A DNA stretch of 64,000 nt, from assembly GCA_020091685.1 (NCBI GenBank), contig CM034610.1, positions 15,194,724 to 15,258,723 of the forward strand, read 5' to 3'. Below, piece by piece: positions 24,016-35,431 of this stretch. The notes beneath the pieces were generated by a model, which was not told the DNA's origin, did not search any database, and was given only the letters and a program-made list of their open reading frames with translations. The translations under genes were made by a program, and so were the position numbers. This DNA is from Lutjanus erythropterus (Eukaryota; Chordata; Actinopteri; Lutjaniformes; Lutjanidae). How positions within the stretch are numbered: position 1 is the first letter of the stretch; each line of letters starts with the position of its first letter.

Positions 24016-25409
24016 ACAGAGCCACCAGTTTACACAGTGACACAGTGTTGAATACTTTGATAATAGGGTGTCTCAAAGCTCTAAAGGACAGGGGGTGTCC
24101 CACACTATACAGATTGTGAAACCCTGAGGCAAACTGTGATATGTAAATAAGATGTGACTTGTCTTGATATTAGTGATGGTATGAACCCCATAACTATAAA
24201 AACAAAACAGCTCTTCGGGTGCTAAAATTCCTAGCTAAATAAATACCCATAGACTTTTTCACTGAAGACTTTTTGTCATTACACAATAGGAAATGCATAG
24301 GTGTAAATACTGAAATGAACGACGGCTGAATTTCATTTAGCTGCTTCAGATTCAGGGTTTCACTGTGCATGCTGGTTCACTGTCAAATCTTATCAAGACA
24401 CTTGAACAGAGCTGAGCTGAGCTTGCCCAACTTCTTTAACAAAGACCCTTTGAAATATGTTATCTTCATTAAATGTTGACAAAAATCACATTTAAAAGAA
24501 AAGTCAGCCAGCAGTGTAAAAAACAAAACAGGAAAACCTTTTAATTAAGCAAGCTCACAGTTACAGGCTATGTTTGTGTGATTAGGGGAAGGTGCCACAT
24601 TGATGTTGGTGACATGTGCATTTTTAAATCTTACGTTTTAACAGCAGAAACTTACTCTCCTCCTGTGTGTACTGTATGCCACAGACAAAATGTCCTTTGA
24701 CCAAAATAAATCCCTCTGTTGTCAAAGAGGTACCTGGCTTTGGTCTCAGTGCATGAAACATAGACAAAGAATTGACAAGAGAAACATACTTAAAAATGAC
24801 AAGGAAAATCTAAACATAATAATCATTATAAAGACTTTCTTTCCTGACATGATATCAAATCAGAAATGTACAACAAAACTGGGAGAATCACACCAAGGAA
24901 ACTTATCAGCTGAAAGTTTATCAGTTTCTGTGAAAATAAAGCCTTTGTTTTGATCTTGTTCATGCAGTTTGCTGATTCACCGGACTCCTTGTCTATGTAT
25001 GTTACTTCTAGAGCACTGTGACACACAACTACGTCTTCACCTCTTCCAAAATATTAATGATAATAATTATAATAACTCTCACACACGCACACACACTCAT
25101 ACTTTCCAAACCAACATCTTCATTCAAAAAGTTTGAGCCAGTTGGTGCTTAAGAGCGAAGTCGAGGAGCAGAACTGCATGTGATGTGGAAATCATAAAGA
25201 GGTAAAAAAATGTGAAGCAAATTGGAGGGGGGGATGCTGGGATGATAGCATGAAGGTGACATGGATAGGCTCGGTTACCCATAACGTCCCGATCCATCAA
25301 CTGAAATTATATTACATATCCTCCACCCCGCTACTTCTCCACTGCAGTTAATCCACACACACACCCACTTCCATCCTTCCTCTCCATTGCTCGTTTCCTC
25401 TGCCTGTCA

Positions 25410-28400
25410 TCACTGCACCGCCTGTTCGTTGGCAGTGCTACCAGAGTCCTGAGGCTTCATCACATCCGGGAGCTCTGGGGGGCTGGAGAAGGCCTCGATG
25501 TGCAGCTGTTCGAACATCTCGTCTGGAGGAGGGGGCAGAAGAGGAGACAAAGAAACATTAGCTTCATCGTGACAGCAGCAGAGTTGCATGTGGCTACATC
25601 AGTCATGTCACAAAGCTGCTGCAGTAGACATCGATTGCAGCAAGTTGTCTGGGTGGATATCCCAAGGTAAGAAAGTAAGAATTATTCTGCTTAATGCACT
25701 CTTAAACAGGGAAAAGGAACACCCACATTAGATACAATTATTGTGAATCATCTTTCTTTCTTTCTAGGTCTTTAATTTGATACAACAGCTGAAGTGAGGA
25801 CAGGAAAAGGGGTGCCGCAATCATACTTAGCACCACAGATCAATAATTAACAGTGCAACAGAATGGATTAGTTACAATCATTGATGATCATAAGGGCCCA
25901 AAATGAGATCAATGCAGATTAACTGGCATAAAATAAAAAAGGCTACCATCAATCAGGCAAATAACTAATGATGTTTAACAATTTAACTTAAGAAGTAAGT
26001 CCAAAACAAGACTTAACCCCTTTCACACAAGCGCCACAACTCCACAACTGTCCAGAGACTACCCAGAGGAGTTGTATGTGTGAATGGAAATATCTGCATT
26101 TGTTGGCCTGTGCCTCACCATGCCAGCTCCCTAGTAGTAGCTAGTCGTTGCTTTCATCCATTCACACACGAGGCTCACCTCATGTGTGAATGGATGAAAG
26201 CAACCCATCCAGGTACTCTGCTCCTGCATCAGGCCCCCACCCCTTTTGGGGTGAAAATGATCAGTCTCATTTTACTGCCGGTTAATCAAATTATGAGGTC
26301 TTTGACAGTTTAAATGCAAAAAATAAGAATACCATATCACTGTTTAGCTATTAGGAGAGCTAATACTATGGCCAGTCAGGTGAGCAATTATGCTACATCT
26401 TTCCCAAGAATGACTGGTGTCTTCACATAGGAAAAATTAGAGAAATAAAGGTCCCTTCAGTCTGTCTCCATCAAAGTGGACAAATCTGACATGCAACTAC
26501 CTTACTGAATCATCGGGTAATGTATTTCAGACATCTGTCACTTTTTTATATCAATTACACATTTTATTTAGGTGTTTTGGTACTGTTTAACTAAACTCCA
26601 TTCTAAAAGCAGGTGTTTTATGGTAGGGATATTTTTTTCACAGTAAAGCTTTTCGTTCCACTGTTACCAAAACTCTTGTCTGATTTACTTTGACCTACAG
26701 ATACAATCAGCACGCATGTCATTTACTCATAACCTGTGATGAAGTACTTGACACAAATGCACATACTGACGGGCCGCTTTCATACTGCTTGTTTGCACCC
26801 AAAGGGGGGCATGATTATGGGATGTGACGAATGGCTGCTCCCATCCATACAGCAGATCAGCAACCGGTGTGCATGAGTGGTCATGTTGATGACGTTGCAC
26901 AGTGTGCAGCTGTTTCATCTCTTTTCTGCTTGCCTGTATATTGCTTTCCAGTCTTACATTGATCATTTTGTTCATACTATGTGCCAATTTGTCAGCCTAC
27001 ATTAGTCTAATATTTTTTACGTCTATCTTTAATACCTATTTTTATCATCTGATGTGAAAACATCACATTATAGTCAGAAAACTAAAAGTGTGCGTCCTGA
27101 AAATCCCAGTTCACCACAAAACATCTCCCCTGCCAGCAGCAGACTGGACTCAGCTGATCTCAATGTCCATCACCCTTTTCAGCTTCCATCACCGTATTTT
27201 CATTTTGACACCTGGTTTGTATTGATATCATCGCAAAACATTCATCATTATGGGTGAGTCTGCCTCCACCTCCCGTATACTCTGCAGGCGCCACCCTTCG
27301 TAAAAACCATATAGAGTATTTCCAGAACACGTCTGAAACGGACAATCTCTGAAAGCGACAATGTCCTGACCTGATTGTCAGGACATAGTTGGGAGTGCAT
27401 TTCTGAAAACAGCTTTATAGAATAATTCCCCATGCAGTACAAAGTATAAAAGAAGCAGAAAGATAGAAAAGATCTGTTACTGTCAACAGAGGAGGATATC
27501 CCTGATGCTTAGACACACAGACTGATCATACCATTTATGCGGAAGGCCAGACCAACTGTAGCTGGGGCTTGAGGTCTGGCAGTCTGATTGGTGAATCCAC
27601 AGTCACCAAGAGTTTTGCTGTCCTCTAGCAACTGGTCATCCTGTGGAACAAAAGTTAAAAATGTCACAGAATCCCCTAAAGGCTTCAACATGTATGAATT
27701 TGTTTTAATGAATAACAAGATGTTCCAGAGCATATTTTAGTCACCCTGAAGAAAGAAAAGTTACATCCAAGAACCTCATTAAGGATGCCCATTACTGTAA
27801 ATTTCAGCATGTATTTAACAGATTTCACTGGTATACTTGGTTCTTAACTCACTTTGTAGAGCCTCTGGTCTTCAGGTGTTCTCTTTAGAATTCCTTCAAC
27901 AATGCGCTTCAGCTCATAGACAGTGGTGGACTCCTTAGCATCTGTGAAGATTGTGGTCTTGTGACGCCGGATCATTAAGAACACGTCCTGAAGAAAAGTG
28001 GGCAGAGAATTATGTATTTAAAAAAACGAAACTGTGTCAAAGACACCTAGATTTGTTGCTTCATCCTGAGGACGATTTCATACTGGACATTATTCTTAAT
28101 TTAGAATGGGATCAAACAGGATAGCTTGTCTGATGCTGTAGCTAGGATAGAAGCCCTCTTTATTTGACAAGACATCTCAATAGGCCATATAAGTAGTTAT
28201 TAATTATCCATTTTAAAACAGTTTACAACTTATTAACCACTATTGTTCGCAAAACCTTGTAAGAAAACTTTAAGTCAGCAGTTGGTTGCTTTGCCAATGT
28301 GCCAGGCAGTTTTTTCCAGAGGTATTTAGAAGAATCACTACTACTGGCATGTCATTGATTCATACGCTAGCGAAAATACAGTCATCAGTAACAAGCCGAT

Positions 28401-28806
28401 GTACAGTTGAGTTAACGCGAAATTAGCTAGCACGAAACAGCCTTGGATTTTTGAGTGAAAATTAGCCCTGACAGTTAAATTAATACACACTGTGGGTCTG
28501 ACAATGACAGTATATGTTCAGCTTATCTAACTATCCTAAATGGGTTAGTCGGCTAACGTTACATCACTTCCAAGGTTAGCCGAGCAAAGATAAGTTACAC
28601 CTCTCGTTATAGCTAGGAAGGCTAAGCTAACATAGCAAGCTTAGCGTTAGCCGGCTAGCAAACACAGGCTGAAATCAACTACACCAGACTGTATAGTCAG
28701 TTATTATAACGTTAATACATTTTAAAGACACAATAAACGTTAATTCAGTGCTTGTATCTAAGGACAAATCTCACCAAACTATCGATAATATAAATTAAGT
28801 TACCAT
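25410..28806 (-). CDS. elob: Elongin B
   Basis: Ubiquitin-like subunit of the elongin complex and adaptor, with elongin C, of cullin-2/5 ubiquitin ligases (VHL-box and SOCS-box receptors). Coding exons (5' to 3'): 28804-28806 (the start codon alone), 27853-27987, 27532-27640, 25410-25522. They sum to 360 nt, giving 119 aa against 118 in human. The ubiquitin-like fold begins [20 protein letters not shown], continues through [19 protein letters not shown] and [15 protein letters not shown], and ends in the highly conserved tail [16 protein letters not shown] then ANEQAVQ. The protein is nearly identical to mammalian elongin B, so the assignment is secure. It is divergently arranged with pkmyt1; the two start regions are separated by an E2F-site-bearing interval. 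The 2-kb last intron contains a strong foldback at 26147-26204. Confidence 0.97.
26147..26204. repeat. Perfect 22-bp-arm hairpin in elob intron
   Basis: The arms are 26147-26168 and 26183-26204, perfectly complementary over 22 nt (first arm begins GTTGCTTTCATCC). After one mismatch the stem continues for 4 bp, leaving a 4-nt loop. Surrounding sequence from about 26020 has further CACACA and TGTGTGAATGG segments, suggesting a larger foldback or MITE. Confidence 0.9.
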
Positions 28807-29100
28807 TTCAAGTGGTCAGCTAGCTAGCCAGTTGCGCCAGCCCTGTGTTGTGCAGCAAAACCCCAGACTGCACCGCTTGCGGATATTGCGCAATTCAGAT
28901 AAGCATTCGATATTCACGGAAGACAGGTACGCAACGCTGCGTATGATTTTCAGAATTTGGCGCGAGGTAGTTGCATGAGTGAAGGGTGTGTGCACGGTTG
29001 GATTTGGGTACAGCGAGTATGTTTTCCCCACTTTGTTGGAGACTGTCGTGAATACTGGAGTATGGTATGTATGTGACAACATTAATTAATTCCGTTTTAC
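28807..29100. promoter_or_regulatory. Divergent elob-pkmyt1 promoter with E2F site
   Basis: This is the interval between the elob start codon (minus) and the pkmyt1 5' region (plus). It has CpG-containing sequence (about 28850-28970) and a perfect TTTGGCGC at 28956-28963 followed by GAG, matching the E2F/DP consensus TTTSSCGC. An E2F site fits the cell-cycle role of pkmyt1. Transcription start sites were not determined. Confidence 0.6.
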
Positions 29101-30556
29101 TTAACGTTGAACTGTCAGTTACAGTACGCTATTTTACTGTAAATAAACTAGCTAACAGTTAGCTAACAAGGTATTGTTGTTGTGTTGTTGACTGGTCCGC
29201 CCTCAGTTAACGTTAGCCAAAATGTTTTTTGTGGAGGGGACACTCGTCCGTGACGATAATGCTGCTGTATTGCTTGGAGTAATGTTTACGTTTGCCATGA
29301 CTAATTCAGCAACGTCATTGAAATAAAAGCTTACATTTGAAGACTAATGTTATCAAACGTTTACTAGCTAACGTCACGTTTCTATGTACAGTAAATGATT
29401 ACGTTATATTCAGTAGGTCTGTTCTACCTCAACAGATATCAACAGGCTAGGAAGAAATGTTACACAAATGAGCTGATTATGAAAGGATCAGTAGGATTGA
29501 TCGATACTGACATCAGACGGCCTGTCAAGCAGGATGTTCAGGGTGTCAGATCTCTGTAGTTGTGACAAATGAGTGTGATCAAGATGGAGAGGAGTTCCTT
29601 CACAAAGTTCTGGTTTAAGCTACTACAAGGAGTTTTTAACTGGTAATGAAACAATACTTATGTCACTATATGACCTACATGAGCACATAAGACCATCAAT
29701 CAGAATATATGTCCATGTAGTTATCTATGTATTTAGTTATTCTTAATGCCTGCCACCGGGTCGGATTGTCCTTGAAATCAGGAGCTGGTGTTTACATTTT
29801 CCCAGACAAAGTTACTCAGTACATTAAGCTAGCATTTAAGTTAAAAGGAAGAAGGAGATTATTCTTTAGATGACATTTTTGTTAATAGGGGCCTCCAAAA
29901 TCAACAAAATATAAAATTTCCTTGTCGTAGCTTTACTTTTACTAACGTTGAACAACTTTTTATTCTCTATTGGCAGATCAAATTTGATCACACATGTATC
30001 AGAGTCTAAATTAACATGTTTTAGAGGAACATTAAAATATTGAGGCTTTACTTTTGTTCTGTGGATTATGTCAAATTAGTTCTTGAATTTTAGATTGGGA
30101 TTAGTATCATTAGAATTTTATTGATACTAATATGTACACTGATACTGTTTATCAATAACAATACTCATATATAATGTTGACATTCTTAATTATACCACTT
30201 GTTGTTATTTGGGCCAAAAAATAAGACATGGCATGAAAATTATTTTATTGTTACTTTTTTGAGGAAATAAGTTAAATTGTGTCCTGAGTTTTTGCAAGTA
30301 GCTCCATTTTTATGTAATATTACATAAATACTGCTTGCATTATCATTTGTCAAGGAGTTTATCAGTATTACAGTACCGACTGGTCAAGGTTTAGTACCAA
30401 TTCCTGATACCCATGCCTCACCAGCAAGGTTCAGTGCATCTGTAGAACAAAGGTATATTGACTGGGTATGAGCAGTGCAGAAATGTCATTAATGCATTCA
30501 TAGTAATTGTGAGCCAAGACCGCTAGTGTTTAAAGGTCTTCTTTTGAATGTTGCAG
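29101..30556 (+). other. pkmyt1 5' UTR / first-intron region
   Basis: No coding sequence. A splice acceptor (TTGCAG) ends at 30556, directly before the exon that carries the pkmyt1 start codon, so most of this stretch should be the first intron after a non-coding exon near 29000. The sequence is AT-rich with no recognised element. Confidence 0.5.
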
Positions 30557-30597
30557 CTCACCGTCTTCAAAGAAAGGAACTGAAAAAGTCCTACACG

Positions 30598-33500
30598 ATG
30601 TCTGTGGCAGTGGAAACCACCACAGTGTCCAGGGTGCCTCTCCCTGTCCCAGCCCACTTCTCCCATGCGGAGCGGTCCTTTTCCCTCAAAAAGCGCCGTC
30701 TCCCTTTTTCCTCATCATCTACGTCCAACTCATCCCAGTCCTCCCCTGCCCGGCTCTCACATTCTTTGCCCCCGCTGCCACCGTCCAAGGGATGTCCCCC
30801 TCTGAGCAGGATGTTCCCCCAGCATCTGTCTCCCTGGACACCCCTGTCCAGTTCTCTTATTAAATCTCCCCCTCCGAATTCTGTGTATGATCCCAGCAAA
30901 CAGCAGTCATATTTTAGTCAGTGTTTCATGAATCTGGGCCTTCTGGGAAGAGGATCGTTTGGAGAGGTCTATAAGGTGAGCAAGGTGTATATGTTTATGA
31001 AAGCAATGCATTACACATATTGATGCTTAATGCGCTTAAAATCAAAACTATTTAAGGTATGCTATGTAGATCAGCAATTTAAATCTAATTTGAATGTGAC
31101 AAGCTAATAGGCAATGCCTGTCATATTTCACCACCATTTTCTTGCGTTTCTATTAAACACATCTTGACTGTGGTTTTGTAATGGGGAGCTCACAAAACAA
31201 ATTTAGGTATCTGTTAGCTGTGATAGCCATATTTTTTCTGTGATCAAGATTATTGTTTGGAGATCCCCCAGTAGAAGCGTTTTCTGTTTTTTCCTAGGTG
31301 CAAAGCAATGAGGACGGCTGCCAGTATGCAGTCAAGCGTTCTGCTTATCGCTTCAGGGGCAACAGTGAGAGGAATCGGAGTGTGAGAGAAGCCAGGAACC
31401 ACGAGCGCCTGTGTCCTCACCCTCACATCCTGAATTTTGTGGCAGCCTGGGAGGAGTGTGGCAGACTGTACATTCAGACAGAGCTGTGTAGCACCAGCTT
31501 GCTGCTCCATGCCGAGAACCAGCCTCCTGGCCCAGGTCTGTCTGAAAGAGATGATATTTTGCTGTATACAAAAGAACGTACTTGTATACTAATTCCCAGA
31601 CATACTAATTTGACTTTGATTTAAAACATTTCAATCCAGATGAGCCTGCAGCATGGGCCTACCTGTGCGACATCCTCTCAGCACTACAACACTTACACTC
31701 TAATGGTTTTGTGCACCTTGACCTCAAACCTGCTAACATCCTCATGACTGACTCTGGCCGTCTCAAGCTGTGCGACTTCGGGCTGCTGCTGGAGTTCAGA
31801 CAGATGAGTATAGAGCTTGCAGAGGAGAAAGTGAAAGAGGATGCCCAGGAGGGAGATCCCAGGTACATGGCCCCCGAGCTGCTCCGAGGGGAATATGGAC
31901 CTGCTGCAGATGTTTTCAGGTACAAATAACATAGATGAGAAAATTTCATGGTAGTCTAACAAATGTAAGTGAGTGCCTGATTATTGTTGAATCCTTTCTT
32001 CATTTAGCTTGGGTGTCTCTATTCTGGAGCTTGCCTGTAATATTGAGGTTCCAAATGGTGGAGAGGGCTGGCAGCAGCTCCGACAAGGCTGCCTCCCCTC
32101 AGAGTTTACCAGCAGTAAGATCCACTTTCTTTTAAGTCCTCATAGATAGTCCCATTATTTATATTCAGATCATTTATGTTTTTATTAACCCCATGTGTAT
32201 TTGCAGGCCTGTCAACTGAGCTTCAGTCTGTACTGCGGATGATGCTGGCCCCAGAACCATCTGAGAGACCAACAGTCTCTGAGCTTCTTGCACTCCCTTC
32301 TGTTTGGAAACACAGGTTGAAAAGGCGCATCTATCTAATGGTTGCAGAGACCACACTGACACTGGCCTCCCTGTGCCAGGTAATGTGACTAATAAATATT
32401 TTAAACATTAACATTTGGACTTAGTTTTAATAATTAAATGCATTAAACATGTAATCTTGCAAAGAGTGACTTAATGTGTCTACAGTCAGCAGCCTTTACC
32501 AAATAAGTAAAGTAATATTTAAAATAAAATTCTGCTTCTGCATCATGTAATGCAAACATGAAACATAAGAGTGTACTTTTCACATGCGTGAAGGCTACAT
32601 TTTCCATATTATCCTGGTCTTTTTTTCCATAGAAGGTGGTGTGCTTTGGGTGTAGACTCCTGTCCTCCCTGCCCTGGTCCTTTCTCCCTCATCAGACTAA
32701 GCCAGTGCCCTGCACTCCTCCTAAGGATAGCTGGGACAGGGATTTAACCCTGACCCTCTCCCTCAGTGCCATGCACGCAGACTCGGGTAGTCCAGAGGAC
32801 GAAGCAGTGTTTCTCTTGGATCCTACAGACCCAGAGCTTTCCCCCAGCTTCTCACACAGGTAGGATGACATTATTGACTAGCTTGTTGCCCTGCTCTTTA
32901 CTCTGAGTGCACAGAAGAGAAGTTCTCTCATTTTGATTACTTTAGTATATAAGAAATGTATCTAATTCATAGCTTAATTTTACACCATATATTGAAAATG
33001 CCCGTCTTGTAAATTTTTTACATCAATAATTTAACAGCAAGTTTAATCATGTTTTCTGTTCAGTGGTGATATGAATTTGACTTGTTATCTAATATTTTCA
33101 AAGCCTGCTTATAAAATGTTTCTACAGATTTAATGTGGTCCTGCCTGTCAGTGTCCAGCTGGTCCAACAGTAGTTCATGTGTGACAGAATTATGGCATTT
33201 TAGTACAACTTTGAGGTTTCTGTTGTCATTGTTCCTAATGTGTCTGAAATTTGCCAAATTGAATTTGACTCCATCAAAGCAGATAGTTCTACTGCAACTT
33301 GCTTCTTGTTTTTAGCATGTAAATATATGAAGTCGTAATCCACATACATCTGACGAGTTACAGTAGTTGGATATGCTTCAGGCACATCATTAATGAACAA
33401 ACCGAATAAAAGAGGACCCAAAGTTGGACCCTGGGGTACGACAATGTCATTATCAGCAATTTTTTTAGGTAATCTGATCCGTGTCAAGACGTTTTCTGTC

Positions 33501-34023
33501 TGTAAGGTATGATACATTTAGTTGCATTAGGGTATAAATAAACATAAAAGATATAAAGAAATAGCTCCTGGGACACTTCCTTTGCCTTGAGCTAAATTTC
33601 TTTTTTCTATCAAACCCCTTGTTTATTTTTTTTTTACATTTCCTCCGCAGAGTCAAATCCAGACTGTGTGTGGAGAGCACATCCACTCCTCTCCCAGGTT
33701 CACCTCTACACAACCATCAAAGTCCTGCCCACACACCCACTCACTCAAATGTGGGTGACTGGTCCTCGTGTAACTTAGGGCAAACCCCCTCCAGCATCCA
33801 CTCAAATGGTTCTTTCCGCACACTGACGCCCAGTGCGAGCCCCATACACGCACAGCTCCATACAGACACCGTGAATGAAAACTCCACGCACAGCCGACAT
33901 TCGTCATCCACCAAGTCCTCACAGCGATGTGGACACAACTGGCTCAGAACGGAGGAGGCTTTACCTCGACCCAACTTTGAACCAAAGAACCTGCTCAGTT
34001 TATTTGAGGAAACAACTCCATGA
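30598..34023 (+). CDS. pkmyt1: Membrane-associated CDK1-inhibitory kinase Myt1
   Basis: Dual-specificity kinase that phosphorylates CDK1 Thr14/Tyr15 at ER/Golgi membranes and blocks mitotic entry. Coding exons: 30598-30975, 31298-31535, 31640-31919, 32008-32114, 32207-32379, 32633-32859, 33651-34023. All are in phase, 1776 nt, 591 aa (human 499 aa; the extra length is in the N- and C-terminal low-complexity regions). The N-terminus has [19 protein letters not shown] and [10 protein letters not shown], as in other Myt1. Kinase features: glycine loop GRGSFGEV (about 117-124), Lys139 in YAVKRS, catalytic loop HLDLKPAN (Asp233; HLD in place of HRD, normal for Myt1), DFG 251-253, and [12 protein letters not shown]. 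After the kinase a hydrophobic stretch ([15 protein letters not shown] onward, about 375-410) fits the membrane anchor. The Ser/Thr-rich tail ends SLFEETTP. An upstream ATG near 30526 is intronic. The last intron carries an antisense LINE fragment. Confidence 0.96.
33060..33520 (-). mobile_element. Non-LTR retrotransposon reverse-transcriptase fragment
   Basis: Antisense in the last intron of pkmyt1. The minus strand encodes [20 protein letters not shown], the conserved reverse-transcriptase palm segment. Downstream is a QMYVDYD region, corresponding to the usual YADD catalytic box but degenerate, then [15 protein letters not shown]. Frames are broken toward 33060-33250, where a further piece resembling the C-terminal part of the same polyprotein is seen. 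It is a dead fragment; the LINE clade was not determined. Confidence 0.8.
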
Positions 34024-34317
34024 GTACAAGACTGCCAGTTTACATTCAGGGGCAAAAGTCAGGTGAAGAGGACCTTATGTATGAATGTGTCACTACTTAG
34101 TTTGTATGAACTGCCATTTTGTATCAGTCCTACGGCTTCTTGTATTTGAAAAAAAAAAATAGGGTAAAGGGTTGAATATGTAATCGAACCTTTAAGCACT
34201 TTTAATGTTTGTGTAAATGCAATCTGTTGCTGAAATGACAAGTCATGATGTGTTGTTACAGAAGTTATAATTAGACTGGTGTACTCAGAGTTATTTACCT
34301 CATGAGTCACTACAGAA

Positions 34318-34323
34318 AATAAA
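34318..34323 (+). terminator. pkmyt1 polyadenylation signal
   Basis: AATAAA about 295 nt after the pkmyt1 stop codon; the nearest clear plus-strand signal. Confidence 0.65.
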
Positions 34324-34622
34324 AAGACAAGGGAAACAGAATCGTAACTTGTGGAATATGTTTTTACTTTAGAAGTGTGTGATTGTTTGTATTTTAGGGT
34401 TCACGTGAGTCTGATAAGCAGTTTTCCCTGTCAGGCCCATTGATCCAAAGATCATGCAAAAGTGATCATTTTAAGGCAAAGTATTATCCCAACCCTCCCT
34501 ACATGAGCCAATTGTTTTTTGTTTTGTTTTTTTTGTTCCAAAACCTAAACATATCTTAAACAGAGCATTTATAAAACACAAGAGTTTTAGAAATCAAGGG
34601 TTTGGATCTAGACAAAAAGGCC

Positions 34623-34625
<3 letters not shown>

Positions 34626-34651
<26 letters not shown>
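34626..34651. repeat. (TA)n microsatellite
   Basis: Thirteen TA units immediately next to a truncated MITE copy. Confidence 0.95.
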
Positions 34652-34653
<2 letters not shown>

Positions 34654-34787
34654 GAAGACAGACATCTCTACAGCTGATATCTCCAAAACCCTGCAGCTCA
34701 CACCAAAACAATCTAGATGGACCGAAAAGTTTACAGGTAAGAAATGAAATATGTATTATTGATTTGGGGGTGAACTGTCCCTTTAAG
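34652..34787. mobile_element. Truncated MITE copy, GACAGTTCACCCC family
   Basis: The right half only: CATCTCTACAGCTGATATCT, then CTCACACCAAAACAATCTAG, ending GGGGGTGAACTGTCCCTTTA. The left end is replaced by the (TA)n run. The interior matches the copy at 45360-45692. Confidence 0.75.
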
Positions 34788-34979
34788 GCTTTTGCGTATT
34801 CACCAGTAGATGGCAGCAACGTACTTCACGCTGGATACCAGCCGCATCTGAAACCCAGGAAGAGGGTAGTTATGTGGGTGGTTGATGTTTGTTTCGTGCA
34901 CACAATACCCACATCTATCGGGATATTTATTTACCAAATCATATTTGGACGTCGGTTATCTTCCGGAAAAGCTACACCC

Positions 34980-35158
34980 ATAGATGCCAAACGGTCTCCC
35001 GGTCTGTCATGTACTGAGAGAGGAATTTGCAACCTGATTACCAGCTGCACAAGTGTGAATGTCGTAAACAATGAGGGTTTTGATTTGTATTACTATCAGA
35101 TAATCTGGGATTCATCAAACACCGCGACAGTATATAACAGGATCACATTAGTTTCAAG
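34980..35158 (+). other. Possible 5' non-coding exon of the first zinc-finger gene
   Basis: Sequence ending TTTCAAG|GTAAGC at 35158 forms a good splice donor. A matching acceptor (ATCTATCAG) ends at about 35421, ten nucleotides before the start codon at 35432. The left boundary is a guess. Confidence 0.4.
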
Positions 35159-35431
35159 GTAAGCTGCTTCACATTTTTATACTAATTTGCAATAGACAGT
35201 CTGAGCCTATTTTGATGGTGAGACAATGTTTGTATTTTTTCTAATCCATAAAGGTAATACTGTGTCCTAAATTGTGCTTTTGAAGAGATATCTGAAGGTT
35301 ATAGGATCTAAATGATCATTTGATAGTTACAGATCTGCAAGGGTAAACTCAAGTCATCATATTCAAGTCATCAAAGAATTACACTGATCAACACATATTC
35401 TCCAGTTTTCAACATCTATCAGTCAATAAAG

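Larger units (their letters stand above)
22495..25409. other. tgfb1i1 upstream / elob downstream intergenic region
   Basis: The tgfb1i1 5' side (22495-22900) includes a purine tract listed separately. Further right there are interspersed repeats: 23210-23350 matches DNA near 50780-50870, and 23860-24010 shares the CTAGTGGCTGGCTGCAG core with 16184-16345. I see no protein-coding gene or RNA gene here. The elob 3' UTR must lie at the right end, but no clear minus-strand AATAAA was spotted. Confidence 0.6.

Noticed and set aside
20941..25100. CRISPR-like or bacterial regulatory repeats among short CA/AC tracts
   Set aside because: These are simple dinucleotide tracts in eukaryotic DNA with no unique spacers.
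30526..30597. Upstream ATG giving a longer pkmyt1 N-terminus
   Set aside because: It lies mostly before the splice acceptor at 30556; the peptide is intronic and unlike Myt1. The start at 30598 fits.
34764..35162. 132-residue ORF upstream of zinc-finger gene A
   Set aside because: It overlaps a MITE end and a probable non-coding exon and ends in an intron; no recognisable protein.
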